Origin: Streptosporangiaceae bacterium
GTDB taxonomy: Bacteria; Actinomycetota; Actinomycetes; Streptosporangiales; Streptosporangiaceae
DNA length: 17,841 nucleotides
Assembly: GCA_025934635.1 (NCBI GenBank)
Contig: JAICWX010000180.1
Location: forward strand, 1-17,841
Direction of reading: 5' to 3'
The position numbers and the translations under genes were made by a program. The notes beneath the pieces are model-generated. The model was given only the letters and a program-made list of their open reading frames with translations. It searched no databases and was not told the origin of the DNA. This document shows, piece after piece, positions 6,823 to 12,661 of this stretch. Position 1 is the first letter of the stretch. Every line of letters begins with the position of its first letter.

Positions 6823-7770
6823 TCAGCTCCAGATGGGTGCTCCGGTGACCGGGTCGTCGTTCAGGTCGGCGTAGGCCCGGGCCGCCGCCGGGTGGAGCGG
6901 GATCGGCGTCCGCGCCATGTCGGCGGGGACCAGCGGGTAGGTGACGGGGGAGTGGTCCGGCGGCAGGTGGGCGTACTGCGCCTCCAGCGCCCGCCGGGTC
7001 TTGACCATGCACCACACGGCCAGGTAGGCGACGTCGTCCGCGAGTGCCTGCGGGCAGAGCAGGACGAAGTCGGAGAAGTCCAGGGTGCGCAGGTCCTCCT
7101 CCAGCCCGGGCAGGTAGCCGGCTTCCACCGTGGCCGCCGGCCAGCCCTCGGCGGCGAACCCGGCGAGTACGTCCTCGCCCCACGGCAGGTAGCGCACCGG
7201 GCGCTTGGCGGCGATCCGCTGCCAGTGCGGCGTCATGATCGCCTCGTGGATCAGCACATCGGCCTCGCCGCCGGCGAACCAGCCGATCGGCGGGAACGGC
7301 CGCTCGTCATAGCGGAACGAGAGCCTGCCGGTATCGACTCCGGCCAGCCGCAGCGCCTTGTGCGCGGCCAGGCCGATGAGGTTGATCCCGTCGTCGGCAG
7401 ACGTCGCGACGGTCACGCCGCCGCTGACCGCGGCCAGGTCGGCGACGGTGGCGACCGGCAGCGCGGCGTCGACCGCGACGACCAGGCGGTCGCGCTGCCC
7501 GATCACGCCGAGCGCGCACAGGCCGTCCGGCTTGAGCAGGGGCACCGCCGCGGCCGGGGTGACGATGGCGATGTCGGCCTGGCCCGAGCGCAGCGCCGCG
7601 ACCTGATCCTGGCCGCCGCGGCCGGACCAGATGGCGAACTGCGATCCTTCCGGCGACCGGTCGCCGATCTCCTGGGCCAGCCAGCCGCAGATCCGGTGCA
7701 TGTTCGCCTGGCCCCAGTCGCCGCGGAACGCGAGGGTGACCGGACGCTCCAGGCGCGGCTCGTCAGCCAC
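6823..7770 (-). CDS. TAXI-family TRAP-type substrate-binding protein without a signal peptide
   Basis: The product has 315 residues and resembles the mature part of TAXI substrate-binding proteins: an early VTLAFRGDWGQANMHRICGWLAQEIG, then GRGGQDQVAALRSGQADIAIVTPAAA, ATSADDGINLIGLAAHKAL and GEADVLIHEAIMTPHW. TAXI proteins normally deliver organic acids to TRAP membrane permeases outside the membrane. Here the GTG start (7770) overlaps the previous stop by 8 bases (7763-7770) and leads directly into the mature domain. There is no hydrophobic N-terminus, lipobox or twin-arginine motif. No TRAP permease gene is nearby. A cytoplasmic ligand-binding or sensing role is therefore possible. Membership is by pattern recognition and reasonably firm; function is open. 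Confidence 0.75.
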   Translation of the reverse strand: MADEPRLERPVTLAFRGDWGQANMHRICGWLAQEIGDRSPEGSQFAIWSGRGGQDQVAALRSGQADIAIVTPAAAVPLLKPDGLCALGVIGQRDRLVVAVDAALPVATVADLAAVSGGVTVATSADDGINLIGLAAHKALRLAGVDTGRLSFRYDERPFPPIGWFAGGEADVLIHEAIMTPHWQRIAAKRPVRYLPWGEDVLAGFAAEGWPAATVEAGYLPGLEEDLRTLDFSDFVLLCPQALADDVAYLAVWCMVKTRRALEAQYAHLPPDHSPVTYPLVPADMARTPIPLHPAAARAYADLNDDPVTGAPIWS

Positions 7771-8035
7771 GGGCGAGCATCGCCGTGAGCTCGGCCGCGC
7801 TCAGCGTGAAGTCGACCTCGTTGATGGAGTCGAACGGGAAGCCGACGCGCTCGAACTCCTGCTCCACGGCGGCGGCGCTGCCGGCCTCGTACACCGAGAC
7901 GATGAAGCCGCTGTCGGTGTTGACGTACAGCTGGCGGAACGTCGCATGGACGCCCTTGGCGACATCTGGCCCGTAGCCGGCGATTTCCTCTGGTGACAGG
8001 CCGGGAGCTTGGTGGAGGCTAAGGAAGAGCGCCAT
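7763..8035 (-). CDS. Small DUF4242-like alpha-beta protein, first gene of the minus operon
   Basis: The product has 90 residues: MALFLSLHQAPGLSPEEIAGYGPDV, then FRQLYVNTDSGFIVSVYEAGSAAAVEQEF, then RVGFPFDSINEVDFTLSA. This order (strand, helix, SGxxxxxxEA, helix, GxPxDxIxEV) is that of DUF4242 / SCO4226-type nickel-binding proteins, a small ferredoxin-like dimer fold. The ATG at 8035 has AAGGAG 4 bases upstream, the best ribosome-binding site in the operon. It is translationally coupled to the TAXI gene by an 8-base overlap. Role unknown; it may be a small isomerase-like or metal/ligand-binding accessory of the pathway. Confidence 0.75.
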   Translation of the reverse strand: MALFLSLHQAPGLSPEEIAGYGPDVAKGVHATFRQLYVNTDSGFIVSVYEAGSAAAVEQEFERVGFPFDSINEVDFTLSAAELTAMLARG

Positions 8036-8039
8036 TTTA

Positions 8040-8085
8040 CTCCTTAATGTGTCATTCTACGGAACAGTGTTCCTTATCTTGCTAC
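8040..8085. promoter_or_regulatory. Promoter of the minus operon with probable IclR operator (copy 1)
   Basis: On the minus strand TAGAAT (8059-8054) is a good -10 and AAGGAG (8045-8040) the ribosome-binding site. The palindrome GGAACAGTGTTCC (8061-8073) begins one base upstream of the -10, followed by TTAT and GCTAC up to 8085. The 8061-8085 block matches 8981-9005 at 19 of 25 positions. It would cover the spacer and -35, so IclR could repress or recruit polymerase. No clear -35 is seen. Confidence 0.6.
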
Positions 8086-8117
8086 GTCACCGGAGGGTTG
8101 GCAAGACCGGGGTGCGC

Positions 8118-8132
8118 TAACCTGCTTGCGTG
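8118..8132 (+). promoter_or_regulatory. Possible leaderless promoter of the IclR gene
   Basis: TAACCT (8118-8123) fits the actinobacterial TANNNT -10. Its expected transcription start, seven bases on, is the GTG start codon at 8130 itself. No ribosome-binding site precedes the GTG, which agrees with a leaderless message. The -35 is not clear. Confidence 0.4.
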
Positions 8133-8918
8133 GAGCAGCTTCCGGATGAGGCCCCGGCCAACCGCCCTGGCGGCCTGATCGGCGCCGTTGACAACGTGCT
8201 GCGGCTGCTCCGCCTGTTCGAGGATCACGAGATGATCCGGGTCAATCAGGTGGCCCGCGACATGGGGCTGTCCCGGTCGACCGTGCATCGCATGCTGGCC
8301 ACGCTCAGCCACCATCAGTTCGTGGAGCAGGACGAGTACTCGCGCGCTTACAAGCCGGGGCCCGCGCTGGTCGACATCGGCCTGTCGGTCGTGTCGAAAA
8401 TCGACATCCGCGCCGTCTCGCACGCGGCCCTGGTGAACCTGCGCGACCTGACCGGCGAGACCGCGCACGTGGGCATCATGCGCGGTGCCACCGAGGTCCT
8501 CTACCTCGACAGCGTCGAAAGCGACCAGATCGTCCGCACCGGCAGCCGGATCGGCCTGATCCTGCCCGCGAACGCGACCGCGGGCGGCAAGGCCCTGCTC
8601 GCGGAGCGCACCGATGCCGAAGTCACCGCGCTCTACGCGTCCCGTGCCCTGCCGGCGCCCACGCCCCGCGCGCTGACCACCCTCGAGGAACTGCTCGACC
8701 AGCTCGCTGAAGTCCGGCGCGTCGGCTACGCGGTCAACTACGGGGAAAGCGAAGCCGACGTGGCCGCGGTGGCCGTCGCCGTCCGCGACAAGCGCGGTCA
8801 CGTCCGCTGCGTCCTGGTCGCGACCGCGCCCCTGGCGCGCGCCGACGCGGCCTGGACCAAGACCACCTCGGCCGCCGCGCTGCGGGTGGCGCGCGAGCTC
8901 GGCGACCGGGTCGGCTGA
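8130..8918 (+). CDS. IclR family transcriptional regulator
   Basis: The product has 262 residues. The N-terminal winged helix (about 16-75) reads GAVDNVLRLLRLFEDHEMIRVNQVARDMGLSRSTVHRML...L...FVEQDEYSRAYKPGPAL, the IclR signature. The C-terminal effector domain (about 90-260) contains HVGIMRGATEVLYLDSVES, GLILPANATAGGKALLA and GYAVNYGESEADVAAVAVAV. IclR proteins bind aromatic or small acids and often control ring-cleavage genes. It is divergent from the minus operon (94 bases apart) and just upstream of the cupin pair. The related sites at 8061-8085 and 8981-9005 suggest it controls both, with an aromatic acid or pathway product as likely ligand. Start is GTG 8130, since no other start fits upstream. 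Confidence 0.93.
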   Translation: MEQLPDEAPANRPGGLIGAVDNVLRLLRLFEDHEMIRVNQVARDMGLSRSTVHRMLATLSHHQFVEQDEYSRAYKPGPALVDIGLSVVSKIDIRAVSHAALVNLRDLTGETAHVGIMRGATEVLYLDSVESDQIVRTGSRIGLILPANATAGGKALLAERTDAEVTALYASRALPAPTPRALTTLEELLDQLAEVRRVGYAVNYGESEADVAAVAVAVRDKRGHVRCVLVATAPLARADAAWTKTTSAAALRVARELGDRVG

Positions 8919-8949
8919 GGCGCCCCGCGCCGCGAAGCCGGCGGGAGCC

Positions 8950-9005
8950 TTGCCAGAAGCGGGAAGCGGTATCACAATGAGGGGCAGTGTTCCGTATGCC
9001 GCTAC
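8950..9005 (+). promoter_or_regulatory. Promoter of the cupin pair with probable IclR operator (copy 2)
   Basis: TTGCCA (8950-8955), a 17-base spacer and CACAAT (8973-8978) make a plausible sigma-70-type promoter with a start near 8985. The 25-base block 8981-9005, with the core CAGTGTTCC and ending GCTAC, resembles 8061-8085 and lies over the predicted start, the position of a repressor site. A GAGGTG ribosome-binding site follows before GTG 9020. Confidence 0.55.
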
Positions 9006-9019
9006 ATGCGAGGTGAAAC

Positions 9020-9715
9020 GTGAACCTGGAGGACAGCCGGCGGATCCCGCCGCCCGATCCCGACCGCGAGCCGCTGAAGGTCAACGTCTACGAGCGGATG
9101 GCCAAGGCCGCGTCGCAGCTGATGCCGCTGTTCCCGTATGACTCGGCTGGGGCGATCGTGCCCTGCGGTGCTGTCCTGGTCGGCGGCCCGGAGATGGAGT
9201 ACGGGCATTTCTTCCACTGGAACACGGTGAACGAGGTCGTCGTCACCTACGGCGCGAACAGCGCGATGCTGGCGTCGGGCCAGATCTTCGTCACCCAGCA
9301 GCTGCACGGCGTGAACTCGTTCCTGCGTGATGAGAAGGACCCGGAAGCGTTCGCCGTCATGACCATCACCCAGCACCAGTCCTCGTCCGGCGACCAGCAG
9401 GAAGCGATTATCGCGCGGTGCAAGAAATGCAAGGCCGAGCTGGTGCGGCACTCCTACGACGCCACCCCGCACGGGCTGCCGGGCTACGACGCAGAGCGCT
9501 ATGGCGCTGAGGACGACCCGATCAGGCAGTTCGCCACCACGTTCGGGTCGGTGAAGTTCGTCGAGCTGCGCAACAGCGAGCAGGGCCGTACCTGCGCCGA
9601 GTGCGGGCATGTCAATGACGTGTTTCCCGCTCAGCTATGGGGCTGGGAGCGGCAGGTCTACCAGACCCGGGCGGTCAGTGCCGCCTACCGCCGCCTGGTG
9701 GAGGCCGGATCATGA
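9020..9715 (+). CDS. 3-Hydroxyanthranilate dioxygenase-like cupin with C-terminal CxxC metal ribbon (putative catalytic member)
   Basis: The product has 231 residues. The cupin part has LVGGPEMEYGHFFHWNTVNE, in which His66 and Glu72 reproduce the H-x5-E Fe(II) motif of 3-hydroxyanthranilate 3,4-dioxygenases, after the GGP seen in that family. His96 (TQQLHG) may be the third ligand. The C-terminal part has C134-x2-C137 and C192-x2-C195 (RTCAECGHVND), like the rubredoxin-type metal site of bacterial HAO. Compared with a single-chain bacterial HAO (about 175 residues) it is longer at both ends. The start GTG 9020 follows GAGGTG. Its stop overlaps the next ATG. I infer an extradiol-type ring-cleaving enzyme on a hydroxylated aromatic, expressed under IclR; substrate unknown. 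Confidence 0.7.
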   Translation: MNLEDSRRIPPPDPDREPLKVNVYERMAKAASQLMPLFPYDSAGAIVPCGAVLVGGPEMEYGHFFHWNTVNEVVVTYGANSAMLASGQIFVTQQLHGVNSFLRDEKDPEAFAVMTITQHQSSSGDQQEAIIARCKKCKAELVRHSYDATPHGLPGYDAERYGAEDDPIRQFATTFGSVKFVELRNSEQGRTCAECGHVNDVFPAQLWGWERQVYQTRAVSAAYRRLVEAGS

Positions 9716-10242
9716 ACCGCCGGCGGATGCTGCACGCCTTCAAGGCCGAGCTCGGCGAGTACGAGGACGCCGCCGTCCTCCCGGCCGAGACCGACCCCCA
9801 GATCTACCTGTCCAGGAACCGGCAGCCGCAGCCGTTCTACCTGCTCTGCTCGAAGGACAACGTGCTCAGCCAGCTGTCCGGGGCGGTCCATGTCCACCTG
9901 CGGGACAGCTCGGTCAACCGGTTCCGGATGGAGGTCGGCGACCACGTCTACATCCCGGCCGGCACGCCCCACCGGATCGTGCCGATCGAGGAGGGTGTCA
10001 CGCTGCGGTACCAGCCGCTGGACGCCGGGCTCCAGGGTGCCGCGTGGTACTGCGACGGCTGCGACAGCGAGCTGCGGCGGTACGAGTGGGAACACGACAG
10101 CGACACCCCGGCCGCCGGGTTCTACGCCGCGGCGTGCGCCCGGTTCTCCGCCGAGGAGACCGCGCGGACCTGCGGCAAATGCGGGATGGTGGCGGCGCCC
10201 CTGGACCTGGCCGCGTTCGGCTGGCCGCCGGCCGGAGCCTGA
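9712..10242 (+). CDS. 3-Hydroxyanthranilate dioxygenase-like cupin, probable partner subunit lacking part of the metal site
   Basis: The product has 176 residues, the size of bacterial HAO. It matches that family in PFYLLCSKDNVLSQLSG, GDHVYIPAGTPHRI (His87) and a C-terminal WYCDGC (C114, C117) plus RTCGKCGMV (C154, C157). Where HAO carries the H-x5-E iron ligands, this protein reads LSRNRQPQPFY, with neither. It may be a pseudo-enzyme or structural subunit of the protein encoded just before it. The ATG at 9712 overlaps that gene's stop (ATGA), so the two are made together. Alternatively it uses different ligands or a different metal. A hairpin spans its stop codon. Confidence 0.7.
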   Translation: MNRRRMLHAFKAELGEYEDAAVLPAETDPQIYLSRNRQPQPFYLLCSKDNVLSQLSGAVHVHLRDSSVNRFRMEVGDHVYIPAGTPHRIVPIEEGVTLRYQPLDAGLQGAAWYCDGCDSELRRYEWEHDSDTPAAGFYAAACARFSAEETARTCGKCGMVAAPLDLAAFGWPPAGA

Positions 10243-10262
10243 CGACCCGAGGGACCGTCAGG
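10238..10262. terminator. Small shared hairpin between convergent genes
   Basis: CCTGACG (10238-10244) pairs with CGTCAGG (10256-10262) around an 11-base loop. It includes the stop codons of both the plus cupin gene and the minus methyltransferase gene. It is short and has no T-run, so termination is uncertain. Confidence 0.4.
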
Positions 10263-10998
10263 CGATCAGCAGCCTGCCGCCGATGTCGATCTCGTCCAGG
10301 TCGAGCAGTCCGGCATTGCGCTCGGCCCACCGGCCCGATTCCAGGTCGGCCCGCAGGTCGCGGACCACGCGGTCCTCGACGGCCCGGCCGGCCAGGTGCC
10401 ACACCGATACCGCGCGCCGGACCTGCTCGTCCAGGTACGCTTGCGGCCGCCGCCAGTAGGAGGGGAAGTTGCCGTCGCGGCAGTCCCACGGGATGGGCAG
10501 CGGCTCCAGCCGGGCACCGACCGCGCGGGCCCGCTCGGCCAGCGTCGGCCGTCCGGCGCTCAGCTGCGCGTGCTCGGGCATGTAGTCGCGGATCAGCCAG
10601 AAGTCAGCTTCGAGCCGGCCGATGTCGAAATGGAAGGTCACGACGCGGCGGGCGACGCGCTGCATCTCCCGGTAGCCGGCGATGGCGTCCGGCCAGTGCT
10701 GGTCGGTCAGCACCGCCATCGCGGCGTCGAATGACTGGTCGGCGAACGGCAGGCTGCCCGCCACGCCGGGCACGCACGGCGCCGCGCCGGCCGGCCGCTG
10801 CGCCCGCATGACCGCCGACGGCTCGACCGCGGTGACGTCACGGCCGGGTGGCTCATACGAGCCGGTCCCCGCTCCCACGTTGAGGACCGTGCGCGCGTCG
10901 CCGAGCGCGGCCCAGATCCGCGCCGCGATCCGCGGGTCACCCGGCCGCGTCGCCGCGTAGGTAGCCCCGATCGTGTCGAACAGCTGGCCACTGGACAT
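10258..10998 (-). CDS. Class I SAM-dependent methyltransferase
   Basis: The product has 246 residues, soluble, with Methyltransf_11-like order. Motif I TVLNVGAGTGSYE lies at about 37-49, VTAVEPSAVM gives the acidic ribose-binding Glu59, then SLPFADQSFDAAMAVLTDQHWPD (motifs II/III) and YREMQRVARRVVTFHF. The substrate is unknown. Such proteins methylate small metabolites, and the C-terminal half (WRRPQAYLDEQVRRAVSVW) is typical of uncharacterised actinobacterial members. ATG 10998 is the first start and lacks a strong ribosome-binding site. It converges on the cupin pair, with 15 bases between stops. It diverges from the ABC exporter, about 106 bases apart. It may be unrelated to the aromatic pathway. 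Confidence 0.85.
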   Translation of the reverse strand: MSSGQLFDTIGATYAATRPGDPRIAARIWAALGDARTVLNVGAGTGSYEPPGRDVTAVEPSAVMRAQRPAGAAPCVPGVAGSLPFADQSFDAAMAVLTDQHWPDAIAGYREMQRVARRVVTFHFDIGRLEADFWLIRDYMPEHAQLSAGRPTLAERARAVGARLEPLPIPWDCRDGNFPSYWRRPQAYLDEQVRRAVSVWHLAGRAVEDRVVRDLRADLESGRWAERNAGLLDLDEIDIGGRLLIA

Positions 10999-11041
10999 AG
11001 GGCGACATTAAGTACTATCGCGTTGTCATGTCAAGGTCACC

Positions 11042-11098
11042 GTGTCAGCGGTGCTGTCCAGGCCGTGTCAGGGCCGTGTCAGTCCCGCCCCTGACAGT
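11042..11098 (+). promoter_or_regulatory. Exporter promoter with SARP-like GTGTCAG direct repeats
   Basis: GTGTCAG occurs at 11042-11048, 11065-11071 and 11076-11082. The last two are 11 bp apart (7 + 4), the classic SARP heptamer spacing; the first is 23 bp before the second. About 10 bases on, GACAGT (11093-11098) could be the -10 of a near-leaderless message starting at the ATG 11105. A CTGACA at 11091-11096 also makes an inverted repeat with the last heptamer. Binding by the SARP encoded at 12662-15868 is inference. Confidence 0.45.
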
Positions 11099-11104
11099 AG
11101 GGAC

Positions 11105-11887
11105 ATGAACACTACAGCGACAACCCTGCAGGTCCGCGGACTGCAGAAGTCCTATAAGGAAGTGCACGTGCTCACGGGCGTGGACTTCGACGTGGCGCGC
11201 GGAAGCATCTTCGCGCTGCTCGGCTCCAACGGGGCCGGCAAGACCACGATCGTGCGGATCCTCACCACCTTGCTCAAGCCGGACGGCGGCACGGCGAGCG
11301 TCGGCGGATTCGACGTCGTGTCGCAGCCGGAGCAGGTGCGGGAGTCGATCAGCCTGACCGGTCAGTTCGCCGCGGTGGACGAGATCCTCACCGGCCGGGA
11401 GAACCTGATCCTGATCGCCCGGCTGCGGCACGTGCAGCGCGTCGGCCAGATAGCAGACGACCTGCTCGGCCGGTTCGGCCTCGCCGACGCGGCCGGGCGC
11501 CGGGTGTCGACCTATTCCGGCGGCATGCGCCGCCGCCTCGACATCGCCATGAGCCTCATCGGCAGCCCGCAGATCGTCTTCCTCGACGAGCCGACCACCG
11601 GCCTCGACCCGGAGGGCCGCATCGAGGTGTGGAAGGTGATCCAGAACCTCGCCGACAGCGGCACGACCGTATTCCTGACGACCCAGTACCTCGACGAGGC
11701 CGAGAAGCTCGCCGACCGGATCGCGATCCTGCACCAGGGCACGATCATCGTGTCCGGCACCCTGGCCGACCTGAGGAAGCTGCTTCCGCCCGCGAAAGTC
11801 GAATACGTCGAGCGGCAGCCCACCTTGGAAGAGATCTTCCTGGCCATCACCGGCAGCGGCAAGAGCGACAAGAAGGAACCACGATGA
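11105..11887 (+). CDS. DrrA-like ABC transporter ATP-binding protein (drug/antibiotic exporter)
   Basis: The product has 260 residues and energises export at the cytoplasmic face of the membrane. Walker A GSNGAGKTT is at 40-48, the signature TYSGGMRRRL at about 137-146, and Walker B IVFLDEPTTGLDP at 157-169. The usual H-loop His is Gln194 in TTQYLDEAE, as in DrrA-type proteins. The end PTLEEIFLAITG is the DrrA C-terminal motif. DrrA proteins are usually about 320-330 residues; the part between GTLADLRK and PTLEEIF is only about 17 residues here, so the regulatory C-domain is shortened. ATG 11105 was preferred over an upstream in-frame ATG at 11042 because homology starts there. Its stop overlaps the permease ATG (ATGA). 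Substrate unknown. Confidence 0.92.
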   Translation: MNTTATTLQVRGLQKSYKEVHVLTGVDFDVARGSIFALLGSNGAGKTTIVRILTTLLKPDGGTASVGGFDVVSQPEQVRESISLTGQFAAVDEILTGRENLILIARLRHVQRVGQIADDLLGRFGLADAAGRRVSTYSGGMRRRLDIAMSLIGSPQIVFLDEPTTGLDPEGRIEVWKVIQNLADSGTTVFLTTQYLDEAEKLADRIAILHQGTIIVSGTLADLRKLLPPAKVEYVERQPTLEEIFLAITGSGKSDKKEPR

Positions 11888-12645
11888 GCACGCACTTCTT
11901 CAGCGACACGAACGTGATGCTCGGCCGGTCCCTGCGGCACGTCACGCGCAGCATGGACACCATCATCACGGTGACGATCATGCCGATCGCCTTCATGCTG
12001 CTGTTCGTCTACGTCTTCGGCGGCGCCATCAAGACGGGCACCGGACACTACGTGAACTACCTGATGCCCGGCATCTTGCTCATCGCGATCGCCAGCGGCA
12101 TCGCCTACACCGCCTTCCGCCTGTTCACCGACCTGCAGAGCGGCATCTTCGAGCGGTTCCACTCGATGCCGATCGCCCGCTCGTCAGTGCTGTGGGGGCA
12201 CGTCCTGACCTCGCTGGTGGCCAACATGATCTCCGTGGTCGTCATCGTCCTGGTAGGCCTGCTCATCGGCTTCCGCTCGTCGGCCGGGGTGCTGGCGTGG
12301 CTCGCCGTGGCCGGCATCCTGGTGCTGTTCACGCTCACGCTGACCTGGATCGCGGTCATCGCCGGGTTGTCGGCGAAATCCGCCGACGGGGCGGGCGCCT
12401 TCTCCTACCCGATCATCTTCCTGCCCTTCGTCAGCTCGGCCTTCGTGCCCACCGCCTCGATGCCGGGTCCGGTGCGCGCCTTCGCGCAGAACCAGCCGGT
12501 CACCTCGATCGTCAACACGATCAGGAACCTGTTCGCGCGGCAGCCGGCCGGCCACGACATCTGGATCGCCCTGGCCTGGTGCGCCGGCGTCCTCGTGGTC
12601 GCCTACGTGCTCGCCATGATGACGTACCGGCGCAAGATCGCCTGA
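11884..12645 (+). CDS. DrrB-like ABC-2 type transporter permease
   Basis: The product has 253 residues and is the membrane partner of the ATPase, to which it is coupled by an ATGA overlap. Six hydrophobic segments are visible: TIMPIAFMLLFVYVFGG, MPGILLIAIASGIAYTAF, MISVVVIVLVGLLIGF, AVAGILVLFTLTLTWIAVIAG, the SYPIIFLPFVSSAF region, and IALAWCAGVLVVAYVLAMM at the C-terminus. FERFHSMPIARSSVLWGHVLTSL and NPV-like QNQPVTSIVNTIRNLF are typical of the DrrB/ABC-2 family of multidrug or antibiotic exporters. Length is normal. The gene ends 16 bases before the stop of the convergent SARP gene. Confidence 0.92.
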   Translation: MSTHFFSDTNVMLGRSLRHVTRSMDTIITVTIMPIAFMLLFVYVFGGAIKTGTGHYVNYLMPGILLIAIASGIAYTAFRLFTDLQSGIFERFHSMPIARSSVLWGHVLTSLVANMISVVVIVLVGLLIGFRSSAGVLAWLAVAGILVLFTLTLTWIAVIAGLSAKSADGAGAFSYPIIFLPFVSSAFVPTASMPGPVRAFAQNQPVTSIVNTIRNLFARQPAGHDIWIALAWCAGVLVVAYVLAMMTYRRKIA

Positions 12646-12661
12646 AATGCCAGGACGGCGT

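Noticed and set aside
6709..7788. Long plus-strand open frame opposite the TAXI gene
   Set aside because: Composition is Arg/Gly/Val-rich shadow coding; the minus frame has clear family homology and operon overlaps.
8098..8103. TTGGCA as the -35 of the IclR promoter
   Set aside because: The spacer to TAACCT would be only 14 bases, too short for a normal sigma-70-type promoter.
8082..8975. Long minus-strand frame opposite the IclR gene
   Set aside because: The plus strand encodes a textbook IclR protein; the minus frame is low-complexity.
9712..10242. Calling this gene a genuine 3-hydroxyanthranilate 3,4-dioxygenase
   Set aside because: The H-x5-E iron motif is missing and there are no kynurenine-pathway genes in the window.
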